Shown here: one piece after another, positions 51,245 to 59,273 of the stretch
How the letters are laid out: each line of letters begins with the position of its first letter
Position numbering within the stretch: position 1 is the stretch's first letter
From: DASRJJ01 sp050730855
GTDB taxonomy: Bacteria; Patescibacteriota; Saccharimonadia; Saccharimonadales; UBA4665
DNA: 64,000 nucleotides
NCBI GenBank assembly: GCA_050730855.1
Contig: JBOHNU010000001.1
Span: 124,001-188,000 of the forward strand
Reading direction: 5' to 3'
Notes under the pieces: model-generated
What the model was told of the DNA's origin: nothing
What the model saw: only the letters and a program-made list of their open reading frames with translations
Databases searched by the model: none
Made by a program: the position numbers and the translations under genes

Positions 51245-53014
51245 TTAGTTATGTCCTCTCGGCGTTACGCCAAAGTCGTCTATTAGCATATGCGCCAGCT
51301 CCACAAAAATCGGCTGTGCCGCCGCCGTGCCGGCATAGCCGCCGATTTTCGGCTGATTAACGCGCACGACAATAACGTATTGTGGCATATCGCCCCCAAC
51401 AAAACCCAGATATGTACCATTAAACTCGTGCTCGTGGTACCCGCCTCCGGGCTTGGCGATTTCGGCCGTACCGGTCTTGCCGCCCACGCTATATTGTGCC
51501 GTATTAAACGCCGGCCTGATGTACTTTTTACTGGCAATAACACCTTCCAGCAGCTTACGCATGTCGCCGCTCACCTGCTGCGACACAACGTTTTGGTTGA
51601 GCACGACCGGCTGCTTTACCTCTGCTTTGCCGTCTTGCATAAACATGTCGACCAACCGCGGCTGGTAGTAGGTGCCGCCGTTTACAATCGAAGAGAACGC
51701 GGCCGCCATTTGCAGCGGAGTGGCGGTCATTCCCTGCCCAAAAGCCGTGTTGGCGTAGGTTAGGTCAAGCCCAAAGCCTTCGTTTGGGTCGGGGATGTAC
51801 CCCTCGGCCTCAAACCCCTGCTCTATGCCCGTCGGCTTGCCAAAACGGTAGTGATTAACCATGTAATCATGCCAACGCTCGCGGCCGGACTTGGTAACTT
51901 CCGTTTTTCCCTGCTCGCTCATTTGCATCAAAAACCAGGTCGCGCCGGTGTTGAGTGACAGGCTAAGGATATCCTGAACGTTACGGCGGGCGGCACCGCC
52001 GTCTTCCTCGATGTTTTTAATTGTATACCCGTCGATTTTCCACTGTGCGGGGTCGTAATAGGAGGTGTCGGGTCTGATCGCACCCAGATCAAGCGCGGCG
52101 GCGGCGGTAAGCGGCTTCATAATCGACCCCACTTCCAGCGGCGAGCTGACCGCGGCGTTGTTAAACACATCGGCGTCTTCGACGGCGGCGTAGTTACTGG
52201 GGTCGTAGGTTGGGTAGTTGGCCATGGCCTTTACCGCTCCGTCGCGCGGGTCGATAACTAGCGCGCTGCCTGAGCCGGACTTGGCCTTGTCTAGACCACT
52301 TTTTAGGATTGTCTCCAGCTGCTTCTGCATCGCCAGGTCGATAGTCAGCACCACATCCCTGCCCGCTTCGGGCGCAATGAGCGTGTTATCGCGGTTGGCC
52401 GCCAAGGGTACGCCGTACACGTCGGTGACCGCTTTGAGCCGGCCGGTCTTGCCCTTCAGCTCGCTGTTTAGCGCCTGCTCGATGCCGTACACCCCTTGCC
52501 CGTCGTTGTTTACAAAGCCCATCAGCTGCGCCGCCAGCGAACCGTTCGGGTACACGCGGTAGTACTGATCTTGTGCGCCGACGCCCGGATATTTGTGTTT
52601 TAAAATCGCCTGCTTTTGCTCCTCGGTCACTCTTTTGGCGAGCACCGCATAGCGCGTTTCTTCGGTTTTAAGCAAACTTTCGTAGTCGCTAATCTTGCCG
52701 CCCAGCGTTGCCGCCAGCGTTTCGGCCACGCGCGCATGTTCCTTTACAAGCGTCGGGTCGGCAAACAGCGTAAACAGCCGCTGGTTCAGCACCACCGGCA
52801 CAATCGCCTTGCCGTCATGCGCTTTTATTAGCCCGCGCGTGGCGGTAATTTCGTATTCTTTAAACTGACCTTGAAGCGCAGCCAGCCGGTAATGCTCGTG
52901 CTGGATAATCTGCAGATAAAAAAGCCGGATGCCGAAGATAGCAATAATCGCGACCACGCAGACATACAGCCACCGTGCGCGCCTGACTGGTTGGATTACC
53001 CTTTGCGGAACCAT
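51245..53014 (-). CDS. ftsI: Penicillin-binding protein 2/FtsI-like transpeptidase
   Basis: 589 residues. One N-terminal membrane helix (ARWLYVCVVAIIAIFGIRLF), a dimerisation domain and a transpeptidase domain. Active-site motifs: SIMK (in VGSIMKPLTAAAAL), SLN (SLSLNTGAT) and KTG (SVGGKTGTAEIAKPGGG). Ends in a PASTA-free C-terminus. Cross-links septal peptidoglycan with FtsW. Starts 3 nt after the ftsL stop. Confidence 0.96.
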   Translation of the reverse strand: MVPQRVIQPVRRARWLYVCVVAIIAIFGIRLFYLQIIQHEHYRLAALQGQFKEYEITATRGLIKAHDGKAIVPVVLNQRLFTLFADPTLVKEHARVAETLAATLGGKISDYESLLKTEETRYAVLAKRVTEEQKQAILKHKYPGVGAQDQYYRVYPNGSLAAQLMGFVNNDGQGVYGIEQALNSELKGKTGRLKAVTDVYGVPLAANRDNTLIAPEAGRDVVLTIDLAMQKQLETILKSGLDKAKSGSGSALVIDPRDGAVKAMANYPTYDPSNYAAVEDADVFNNAAVSSPLEVGSIMKPLTAAAALDLGAIRPDTSYYDPAQWKIDGYTIKNIEEDGGAARRNVQDILSLSLNTGATWFLMQMSEQGKTEVTKSGRERWHDYMVNHYRFGKPTGIEQGFEAEGYIPDPNEGFGLDLTYANTAFGQGMTATPLQMAAAFSSIVNGGTYYQPRLVDMFMQDGKAEVKQPVVLNQNVVSQQVSGDMRKLLEGVIASKKYIRPAFNTAQYSVGGKTGTAEIAKPGGGYHEHEFNGTYLGFVGGDMPQYVIVVRVNQPKIGGYAGTAAAQPIFVELAHMLIDDFGVTPRGHN

Positions 53015-53017
53015 GAG

Positions 53018-53371
53018 CTAATTTTGTAGTGTAGCGGTTGGGGCAACAGATACCAAGCCCTTGGCGACATCGCTGCCCTGTACGCGGTCGGGTGTTTGCA
53101 GACGCGCGGCGGCCACCTCGAGGTCAGCATGCTGCTCCTTTAGCTCGGTACGCTGCTCTTGCAGCTTGTTTATCTCATAGCCGTAGGCGTTAGTTTTGGT
53201 AACCTGCGTCAGGTACAAAAGGCCGAGCAAACATGCCAGCACAATCAAAATAATGCTGTTGCTGATGGGGCCAAAGGGCTTGTCGGAACTTGGCCGGAAC
53301 GCCACCCCGTTACTGCCGCGCTGATATCCGGCGGTTTTACGGCCTAAGGCTAGTGAACTTGAGTACGTCAT
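53018..53371 (-). CDS. ftsL: FtsL-like small membrane protein
   Basis: 117 residues. A basic N-terminus, a membrane helix (ISNSIILIVLACLLGLLYL, about 52-70) and a coiled-coil-like segment (NKLQEQRTELKEQHADLEVAAARL). The topology and place before ftsI match FtsL/FtsB-type division proteins, which are poorly conserved, so the call rests on context. The ATG at 53371 is preferred over the longer frame to 53446. There is no Shine-Dalgarno; an A-rich stretch precedes it. Confidence 0.75.
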   Translation of the reverse strand: MTYSSSLALGRKTAGYQRGSNGVAFRPSSDKPFGPISNSIILIVLACLLGLLYLTQVTKTNAYGYEINKLQEQRTELKEQHADLEVAAARLQTPDRVQGSDVAKGLVSVAPTATLQN

Positions 53372-53410
53372 AATTTTGTCTTTGTTTTTATTTTTATTTG
53401 GGGGTTGGGG

Positions 53411-53435
53411 GCGGTGCCGGCAAAACCGGCACCGC
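53411..53435. repeat. Perfect 10-bp hairpin in the ftsL leader
   Basis: GCGGTGCCGG-CAAAA-CCGGCACCGC, lying 40 nt upstream of ftsL inside the cluster. There is no adjacent T-tract, so it is not a normal terminator; it may be a processing or stability element. Confidence 0.55.
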
Positions 53436-53467
53436 TGGAGGGCCAACCTGCTTCCTACTGATCCTTT

Positions 53468-53530
53468 TTAAGCCACATGGACTTGGATTTTGTAGGCGCG
53501 GGGGCTTAGGTTTTTAATGCGTATTGGCAT
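53468..53530 (-). CDS. 20-residue ORF between rsmH and ftsL
   Basis: MPIRIKNLSPRAYKIQVHVA starts directly after the rsmH stop (TAAATG) with AAAGGGAG as Shine-Dalgarno 7 nt upstream. Its tight coupling to rsmH and good ribosome-binding site suggest it is translated. The sequence resembles no family I know. It could be a regulatory leader peptide or a small protein of the division machinery. Confidence 0.45.
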   Translation of the reverse strand: MPIRIKNLSPRAYKIQVHVA

Positions 53531-54445
53531 TTATAGCTCCCTTTCTTTTATTTTTATTTTCGCTGCGGCTCGGAGTTTTGCGCTCCGTGCTCGCGGATTA
53601 AAAACTAATTCGTCTTCGCTGCCAGTCAGCGGGTGTTTGGTGAGCAGTCGCAGCTCGGCGTCATAGCGATCGCCACTCACCTCTTGGAGCGCTTGTTTTG
53701 CCAAGCGATCTTCCAGGCTGTGAAAACTAATGATGGCGATGCGGCCGCCGGGTGCCAGCAAGTCGGATATCCAGATTGGCAAACTTTCGCGTAAAAGCTC
53801 TAGTTCGTCATTCACGGCGATGCGAAGCGCTTGAAACGTTCGCGTCGCGGGATGGACTTTGCTGTGCCCTGGCCACGCCTTGGCAACGATTTTGGCGAGT
53901 TCATTCGTGGTTTTTATTGGCCGGTTATGCGCGATCAGCGAGGCAATTTGCCGAGCTTTAGGCTCTTCGCCATATCGCTTTAAGATGTCGGCAAGCTGAC
54001 CCTCAGAATAAGTGTTTACTACCTGCTCTGCGGTCAATCCTTGCGTCGTATCCATACGCATATCTAACGGCCCATCCTGTTTGATGGAAAATCCACGATT
54101 CGCCTGGTTAAGGTGCGGTGATGATACACCAAGGTCGGCCAAAATAAGATCAAATTGTCTGCCACGGCCTGCTAATTGTCGACTGGCCGATAAAAAATCG
54201 GTTTGCCTTATGTCCGCGCCTTTGCCTGCAAAACGCTCTTTTAGCGCTTGTACGGCGTTTGGGTCGCGATCTACCAGCACTGCGTGCTCGTAGTTACCTG
54301 TCCTTTCTAGGATTGTCGCAGCGTGACCGCCGTAGCCTCCGGTTAAGTCCAGGTATGACTCTCCTTTTTTAGGCTCAAGCACGGCGACTACTTGTTCTAA
54401 TAGTACCGGCTCGTGTTGAATATTTTGGTTTTTGTTTTGGTGCAT
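53531..54445 (-). CDS. rsmH: 16S rRNA m4C1402 methyltransferase RsmH (MraW)
   Basis: 304 residues. S-adenosylmethionine-dependent N4-methylation of C1402 in 16S rRNA. Motifs: HEPVLLEQVVAVLEP, LDLTGGYGGHAATIL (SAM-binding), ILADLGVSSPHLNQANRGFSI and ALRIAVNDELELL, with IISFHSLEDRLAKQA. Typical second gene of the dcw cluster. The mraZ gene lies 364 nt upstream on the same strand. Confidence 0.97.
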   Translation of the reverse strand: MHQNKNQNIQHEPVLLEQVVAVLEPKKGESYLDLTGGYGGHAATILERTGNYEHAVLVDRDPNAVQALKERFAGKGADIRQTDFLSASRQLAGRGRQFDLILADLGVSSPHLNQANRGFSIKQDGPLDMRMDTTQGLTAEQVVNTYSEGQLADILKRYGEEPKARQIASLIAHNRPIKTTNELAKIVAKAWPGHSKVHPATRTFQALRIAVNDELELLRESLPIWISDLLAPGGRIAIISFHSLEDRLAKQALQEVSGDRYDAELRLLTKHPLTGSEDELVFNPRARSAKLRAAAKIKIKEREL

Positions 54446-54809
54446 CTATGCTTGCTATTTTTAAACTTTATTTTTGTTTTTGCAAGATCACCTATCCAGC
54501 AGCCAACTTTTTGTTTTGTGTGTTTTTGTTTTTGTTTGGTTTGTTGATCGATGTGGCAAGAAGCAAAAATTGCTATGCGCTAGGTTATGAGACCTGTTGC
54601 AAAACTTCTTTCCTGACCAACAAATTTGAGAGACTTATGTGTGAGGTGGAGTTTTGGGAGGTGTTCAATAAATTGAACGAAGGAGCAAGGACTTTTATAG
54701 TGGATTCCTAAAGCCACTTGTTGACTGCCGAATAGCTGACCTCGAATCGTGTGTCTTTTTGTCTATTCGTCCGGATTGTTAAAGTGCGGGGCTTCTCGCA
54801 ACTTACACG
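54446..54809. other. Gap between mraZ and rsmH with A-rich leader
   Basis: No gene can be supported. On the minus strand an A/C-rich stretch (AAACCAAACAAAAAC) precedes rsmH, and a GTTCAAT/ATTGAAC dyad and a GTGG/CCAC hairpin lie nearer mraZ. An 87-codon plus-strand frame (54448-54711) exists, but it lacks a ribosome-binding site and looks like chance. Confidence 0.5.
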
Positions 54810-55175
54810 CTACGCGGTGCCGGCCATAATGCGCCAGTACTTCCCTGCCCGTACGGCTACCACGTCCCTTGTAATACCCGCGTAGTCCAGCAAATGCTGT
54901 TCCAGCCCTACCCGGCCTTGTTTTTGGTCGAGCCCGGCCTCTGTCTTACCCATGCGGAACTGGACGTTCAGGTCGGCCGTTTTTTCGTCTAGGATATTAC
55001 CCTTCAGAAGCGGCTCGACTTCTTCGTTCCATACCGATTTGGGGTACAGATGCAGATACTTCTGGAACCCGCGGGTTACGATTACTCCGCTGGCAAACTC
55101 GGCTCTAAGCTCGGTCGGTATGGTTAACCGCCGCTTGTCGTCGAGCTTACGCTGAAAATAATCTACCGTGGCCAT
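54810..55175 (-). CDS. mraZ: MraZ transcriptional regulator
   Basis: 121 residues. Two AbrB-like SpoVT/MraZ repeats: the first DYFQRKLDDKRRLTIPTELRAEF with the DxKGRL/IP hallmark (here DDKRRLTIP), the second less conserved (GKTEAGLDQKQGRVGLEQHLL). Family members form rings and repress the dcw operon through TGGG repeats. Four such repeats lie at 55243-55290, just upstream. AGGGA lies 5 nt before the ATG at 55175. Confidence 0.93.
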   Translation of the reverse strand: MATVDYFQRKLDDKRRLTIPTELRAEFASGVIVTRGFQKYLHLYPKSVWNEEVEPLLKGNILDEKTADLNVQFRMGKTEAGLDQKQGRVGLEQHLLDYAGITRDVVAVRAGKYWRIMAGTA

Positions 55176-55242
55176 TGGTCCCTATTTAAGTTAATTTGCG
55201 AGTGGTTTTTGTTTTTGTCGTTTGGGTAGTCAGTTCCTGGAT

Positions 55243-55290
55243 TACCCACGATTACCCACTGGATTGATCATACTACCCACAGCTACCCAC
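55243..55290 (-). promoter_or_regulatory. MraZ operator: four GTGGGTA direct repeats
   Basis: TACCCAC (GTGGGTA on the coding strand) at 55243-55249, 55253-55259, 55274-55280 and 55284-55290. Two pairs with exact 10-bp period, spaced 31 bp apart (about three helical turns). This matches the TGGGN direct-repeat architecture of MraZ boxes in other bacteria and lies 68 bp before mraZ. Confidence 0.8.
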
Positions 55291-55311
55291 TTACAAGCCC
55301 AATTTATTGCA

Positions 55312-55338
55312 AAAAGTGGTGTTTGCTACACCACTTTT
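55312..55338. repeat. Perfect dyad, bidirectional-terminator-like
   Basis: AAAAGTGGTG, a 7-nt loop and CACCACTTTT. A-tract and T-tract on either side allow it to work in both directions; it separates the divergent mraZ and radC units. It also carries GTGG, so it might be part of the MraZ site. Confidence 0.55.
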
Positions 55339-55373
55339 CCACAGCTTTTACTGATGGGGCTGCTTTATCCACA
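55335..55373 (+). promoter_or_regulatory. Two DnaA-box-like sequences
   Basis: TTTTCCACA (55335-55343) and TTATCCACA (55365-55373), same strand, 30 bp apart, in the mraZ/radC spacer. Two boxes are too few for an origin; a regulatory role is possible. Confidence 0.4.
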
Positions 55374-55524
55374 TATATAGCGCTCGCGCCTGCCGTCAAG
55401 ACCCTAGACGATACTAACCCGATTCAACATTATAAATATCCTGCTTTTTTCGGCCAGCTACAGATTATTACCCTCGCCATCGCGTACGCGAAAGCCTGCA
55501 ACTGCAATATCTTGCCAGCTCTGT

Positions 55525-55530
55525 TACACT
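55525..55530 (+). promoter_or_regulatory. -10 box, leaderless start of radC
   Basis: TACACT ends 7 nt before the ATG at 55538; no Shine-Dalgarno. Confidence 0.5.
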
Positions 55531-55537
55531 TTAGGTC

Positions 55538-56206
55538 ATGCCCACGAGGAAAATGAGGCGGATACCGGCGCAAGACCGGCCGCGAGAGAAGTTAGCGAGC
55601 AAAGGCGCGCCTGCTCTGTCTGACTTTGAACTGCTGGAAGTATTGATCGGCAGCGGCACAAAGGGCGCCGATGTCAGCTTTATCGCCCGCAAAATCCAAA
55701 AGCTACTGCTGCGTGGCTCGCAGGCCGTTACGTACGAGGCGTTGACGGCTGTAAAGGGCGTCAGTATGGCGACCGCCGGAAAAATCCTGGCAAGCCTGGA
55801 AATATCGCGGCGGCACCTGGTGCGTGACAGCACGCCGCTTTTGTCGCAAGCCGACATTATCGGCCGGCTGGGCGATATCCGCACCAAACAACAGGAATAC
55901 TTTGTGTGCCTAAGTCTCGACGGCGGACAGCGGCTAATCGCCCAGCGCACCATCACCATCGGCACGCTGGATTCGGTCATAGCCCACCCGCGCGAGGTAT
56001 TTGCCGACGCCATTGTCGACCGCGCCGCCAGCGTAATAATTGCCCACAACCATCCGTCCGGCGACCCCAAACCCACCCAGCAAGACATCACCCTCACGCA
56101 ACACCTGTTTGCCGCCAGCCAACTACTCGGCATTACGCTTCGCGACCACCTTATTGTCACCAAGAACGATTATTTCAGCTACGCGCAGCACCACCTGCTG
56201 TCTTAA
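55538..56206 (+). CDS. radC: RadC-like JAB1/MPN-type protein
   Basis: 222 residues. An N-terminal UPF0758 helical region with a helix-hairpin-helix-like VKGVSMATAGKIL, and a JAMM metalloprotease-like domain with Glu, HNHPSGDPKPTQQD (His-x-His ... Asp) and LLGITLRDHLIVTKNDYFSY. The family was named for DNA repair, but the role is uncertain; it may act in DNA processing or competence. Divergent from mraZ. Confidence 0.92.
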   Translation: MPTRKMRRIPAQDRPREKLASKGAPALSDFELLEVLIGSGTKGADVSFIARKIQKLLLRGSQAVTYEALTAVKGVSMATAGKILASLEISRRHLVRDSTPLLSQADIIGRLGDIRTKQQEYFVCLSLDGGQRLIAQRTITIGTLDSVIAHPREVFADAIVDRAASVIIAHNHPSGDPKPTQQDITLTQHLFAASQLLGITLRDHLIVTKNDYFSYAQHHLLS

Positions 56207-56298
56207 AAAATGTTGTAGAATTGTAGTTTTAATATTTCTTTAATACATGACGACCCTACCTGTGTTATATTTTCGGCAACCTAAACGGAACTTTCGCC

Positions 56299-57267
56299 AT
56301 GCAAGCATACTTCGAGTTACGAAAAGCGTCCGACTCCGGTGCAGACAATGTGGCCGCCGACATTATGCGCCACCTATACACCCGCCAGTACCTAGGGAAA
56401 AGCGTGGTCGTTTGCAGCCAGCCGGTCGGCCTGATAAGCGCCGCGCGCAAGCAGTGGCTTAAGCTGTCACGTTCGCTGCAGCGCCAGCGGGCGGGTACAC
56501 TTAATGCCGACAAAATCCTAAAGTTTACCCACGGCATCGTCCACATGCAGCGACTGCGGTTTACTGCCAAGGCACTGCTGCAGCACCCCGAGGCCGATAT
56601 ATTTTTCCTACAGCCGGACGCGGTACAGCAGTTGCCGGCGCAGTGCCTTACCGCTTACCTCACCCAGTCGCTCACCGCCGCGCAAACACGCCTGCTCCGC
56701 GACCAGCTGCCACCCGATGCGTTGGTTATTGACTACACACATGACACAGACTGGGCAAAGGCCGGACTAGCGCCCAAAAGCGCGCTGGAAGCAAGAGTGG
56801 ACGAAGCCTGGAAACAGGTAAAACAGTTCTTAAGGCAGTACAACATAGCCATAGAACAGCTGCAACCCATCAAACCCGGGAGTGTAGAGGCCGTAGACGA
56901 CGCCCTGGATACGCTGCTTGGCGTCAGCCACCGGTTTCTGGGCGTGGCCGCTGAGTTTCAGCGCGCGCTGGAACTGGCCAGACCAATGCGCACTAGCAAA
57001 CCGCTGCGCGAAACCTACGACACCTTTATACTGCTCGCCCACCGTGTGCAGGCGCTTACGCCTGGCGCGTTTAGCCGCCAGTTCCTTCAGATATACAACG
57101 AGGACGACACGTTCTTCTTATTCGACCAAAACCGCGAACTGCTGCTGGCGTACGGCGAATCGCTAGAGGAGAGTCACGCCCGCCACCTACTAGCCGGCCG
57201 CAAGCACCTGGCGCGGGCGTTGGCACTCCACCTCTACCAAGGGCGCTCTTTCCAGCCTGCCGTATAG
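56299..57267 (+). CDS. Hypothetical protein, possibly CPR-specific
   Basis: 322 residues, soluble, largely alpha-helical. MQAYFELRKASDSGADNVAA and VVVCSQPVGLISAARKQWLK at the N-terminus, FLQPDAVQQLPAQCLTAYL in the middle, and YNEDDTFFLFDQNRELLLAYGESLEESHAR near the C-terminus. No motif I recognise. A long leader with no Shine-Dalgarno precedes the ATG. The C-terminal 34 bp overlap the CarS-like gene convergently. Confidence 0.75.
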   Translation: MQAYFELRKASDSGADNVAADIMRHLYTRQYLGKSVVVCSQPVGLISAARKQWLKLSRSLQRQRAGTLNADKILKFTHGIVHMQRLRFTAKALLQHPEADIFFLQPDAVQQLPAQCLTAYLTQSLTAAQTRLLRDQLPPDALVIDYTHDTDWAKAGLAPKSALEARVDEAWKQVKQFLRQYNIAIEQLQPIKPGSVEAVDDALDTLLGVSHRFLGVAAEFQRALELARPMRTSKPLRETYDTFILLAHRVQALTPGAFSRQFLQIYNEDDTFFLFDQNRELLLAYGESLEESHARHLLAGRKHLARALALHLYQGRSFQPAV

Positions 57268-57788
57268 GCAAGCGTGCTTATACCCAGATCTAAGGTCACC
57301 CAAACCACAATAACCCACACATACACTCCAAAGCCGAACACCACGAACGGCAGCGTTACTAAAATACCGCCCACAATCTCGCCAATCTGATCAAAAAACG
57401 GCCAGGGCTTGCCCGCTGCGGCGCCCATCTGGCGCTTTACAAAACTTTTAGCCGCATCGCCGCCCAGCGCACCTAGCGCAAACAACGGCCCGAGCAGTAG
57501 TGTCGGCAAGTCCTCGTACGCTACGCTGCCTGGAAAATCCGCCAACCAAGCGCTGTTGCCGGCAGTTACTTGCTGCAGCCACAACGCAAGCGTCGCCGCT
57601 GCCATACCGCAAAACAACCCGCGCCAAGTTTTGTTATCTCCCAGTATCCGCCTGCCCCGAAACGTCCGGCCAAAATCCATTGGCGTCCTAAACCGCGCCA
57701 GCCAGGGAATATTAGCCGCGACAATCGGCGCCATGTTTGCAAAACCAACCGGCACAAAAAACCACAACGCTATTACAACATCCCCCAC
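57234..57788 (-). CDS. CDP-archaeol synthase (CarS)-like membrane protein
   Basis: 184 residues, about five membrane segments. GDNKTWRGLFCGMAAAT, ALGGDAAKSFVKRQMGAAAGKPWPFFDQIGEIVGG and LGISTLAYTAGWKERPW match archaeal CarS (DUF46), which forms CDP-activated lipids from CTP and unsaturated archaeal phosphatidate. In bacteria homologs are scarce but known in CPR. The start is a GTG with GAGG upstream. Together with the CDP-alcohol phosphatidyltransferase it would make a two-step phospholipid pathway. Confidence 0.82.
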   Translation of the reverse strand: MGDVVIALWFFVPVGFANMAPIVAANIPWLARFRTPMDFGRTFRGRRILGDNKTWRGLFCGMAAATLALWLQQVTAGNSAWLADFPGSVAYEDLPTLLLGPLFALGALGGDAAKSFVKRQMGAAAGKPWPFFDQIGEIVGGILVTLPFVVFGFGVYVWVIVVWVTLDLGISTLAYTAGWKERPW

Positions 57789-57850
57789 GTAGACCTCGTA
57801 CTTACCTAAATCAAGGATACAACAAGCGGCCTGCTACGAACAGTCGTCTT

Positions 57851-57960
57851 ATTTCAATCTCACAACCTTCCGCCTAAGGCACCTCGGAAGCACAAAATGT
57901 GTTACATAAAACACATTTTGTGACCCGCAAGTGCCGGGCGGGAGGTTGTGAGATTGAAAT
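57851..57960. repeat. Palindromic repeat family B, copy 2
   Basis: 110 bp homologous to 2223-2334. The outer 15-bp arms (ATTTCAATCTCACAA/TTGTGAGATTGAAAT) pair perfectly. Relative to copy 1, four outer pairs and one inner pair are changed on both sides. It lies immediately after the stop of the CDP-alcohol phosphatidyltransferase gene. Confidence 0.88.
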
Positions 57961-58590
57961 CTATTTAAGTTTACTGGCTATCGTTGCCAAACGCTGGAAC
58001 GCCGTTAAGGTAGCCAGGATGGCAATGCCGGCCACCGCGATAAGCAACTGGCCAGTTAAAAGCCCCACAAGCAGCACAAACATCCGCATTTCAAACGGCA
58101 ACACGCCATCCGAAAACATTCGGTTAAGCGTGCTGTACGGCAATTGCTTGCCGCGCGCCGCTACCATGGTTTCGCCCTTGGATTTAATGTAGCTCACTGA
58201 CAGTGCCGCGCCGCAGGCCACCACCGCCCACACGGCGCTCTGGGGATGTTCGCCGCCAGCCAAAAAGAATGCCGCTCCGGCGTACAACATAACTTCTTTA
58301 AATCGGTCGGTCGCGGCGTCCAAAAGCCCGCCAACGTCGCTGGTACGCTTTTGCACTCGAGCCAGCTCGCCGTCCAGTGTGTCGAACAAGCCAAAAATAA
58401 CTAACAACACCGCAGCCAGCACAAACCGACCGCGGGCGATCATAATCGCGATAGGCAGGTGCATCAGCAGGCCAAACACCGTTACAGCGTTGGGCGTGAG
58501 CCGGCCGTTGCTTAGCTTATCTAGCCATATCGCAACCTGACGCAACAGATACCGGATGCTGCTTTTAATAGGTTCGACCACTGGTTTCAC
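57961..58590 (-). CDS. CDP-alcohol phosphatidyltransferase family protein
   Basis: About 209 residues, five to six membrane segments. The signature DG-x2-AR-x8-G-x3-D-x3-D is intact: DTLDGELARVQKRTSDVGGLLDAATDR. Such enzymes move an alcohol phosphate from CDP-lipid (or CDP-alcohol) to make phospholipids. I start it at the GTG at 58590 because TATAAT (58603-58598) ends 7 nt before. Its 5' end overlaps the upstream gene by 26 bp. Lipid substrate unknown. Confidence 0.9.
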   Translation of the reverse strand: MKPVVEPIKSSIRYLLRQVAIWLDKLSNGRLTPNAVTVFGLLMHLPIAIMIARGRFVLAAVLLVIFGLFDTLDGELARVQKRTSDVGGLLDAATDRFKEVMLYAGAAFFLAGGEHPQSAVWAVVACGAALSVSYIKSKGETMVAARGKQLPYSTLNRMFSDGVLPFEMRMFVLLVGLLTGQLLIAVAGIAILATLTAFQRLATIASKLK

Positions 58591-59173
58591 TGCCGGTATT
58601 ATACCCCATCCGCGCACTCAGGAACGGACGCCGTATAACTAGCACAAACACCAGGTTGATCGCCAGCAAATACACCAGATATAGCAAAGCCTGCCAGCCG
58701 TACGGTCCAGCCAATATAATTAGGCTGGCCGCCAGAACATCGAGCGCGTAAAACAGAGCCAGCTCGGTGTGCGGCAGCCGTACGGTTTTTACCAGCGATG
58801 GCAGCACTGCCACAAAATCAGCCAAAATAAACGCCGCCAATCCCAACAGCGCATCGCCGCTCGCCCACCATACACCTATGCCGGCAAAGCACAGGCCAAA
58901 ACAAACAAAATCCAGACGGTCGCGCCCGCCCATTCCGTAGCGGAACGACAGCACCCACACAATAATCGCCTGGCCAAACGAGGCCAGCGCCAGCCAAACG
59001 CCCGAGGTATCGCCGTCGGCCAACAGCGAGCCGAACGCCAAACCGGTTATCAGCAGCATCAGCAGCCGCGTCATCCGCTGCGGAACGGTTTGCCCCCTAA
59101 AGATGGAACGGATATACGCCAGGCCGCCAATTAGGGGTAATAGCGAAGCTAGAACTAACAACGCCTGTCTCAT
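58565..59173 (-). CDS. Multipass membrane protein of unknown function
   Basis: About 202 residues, six to seven hydrophobic segments: LLVLASLLPLIGGLAYI at the start and a PQ-like TVPQRMTRLL after helix 1, LSFRYGMGGRDRLDFVCFG in the middle. The overall look recalls PQ-loop/SWEET-like small transporters but without a certain match. The ATG at 59173 is a reasonable start (weak AAGGG upstream); longer frames up to 59320 are less likely. Overlaps the phosphatidyltransferase by 26 bp, so may share its operon. Confidence 0.65.
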   Translation of the reverse strand: MRQALLVLASLLPLIGGLAYIRSIFRGQTVPQRMTRLLMLLITGLAFGSLLADGDTSGVWLALASFGQAIIVWVLSFRYGMGGRDRLDFVCFGLCFAGIGVWWASGDALLGLAAFILADFVAVLPSLVKTVRLPHTELALFYALDVLAASLIILAGPYGWQALLYLVYLLAINLVFVLVIRRPFLSARMGYNTGSETSGRTY

Positions 59174-59261
59174 TGCCCTTATATTTGTCTTAACATACGG
59201 ACAGTATGCCCGTTTTATACTCCTAATGGCAAAATGCTGTCCACAAATGCGAACATAGTGG

Positions 59262-59267
59262 TATACT
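59262..59267 (+). promoter_or_regulatory. -10 box, leaderless start of TrmB-like gene
   Basis: TATACT ends 6 nt before the ATG at 59274; divergent to the membrane gene. Confidence 0.55.
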
Positions 59268-59273
59268 TTCTGT

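Noticed and set aside
54448..54711. 87-codon plus-strand ORF between rsmH and mraZ
   Set aside because: No Shine-Dalgarno or clear -10 box, low-complexity AT-rich coding, opposite to the operon direction. It might still be real but is not supportable.
55335..55373. Replication origin at the mraZ/radC spacer
   Set aside because: Only two DnaA-box-like sites, no dnaA/dnaN nearby and no AT-rich unwinding element.
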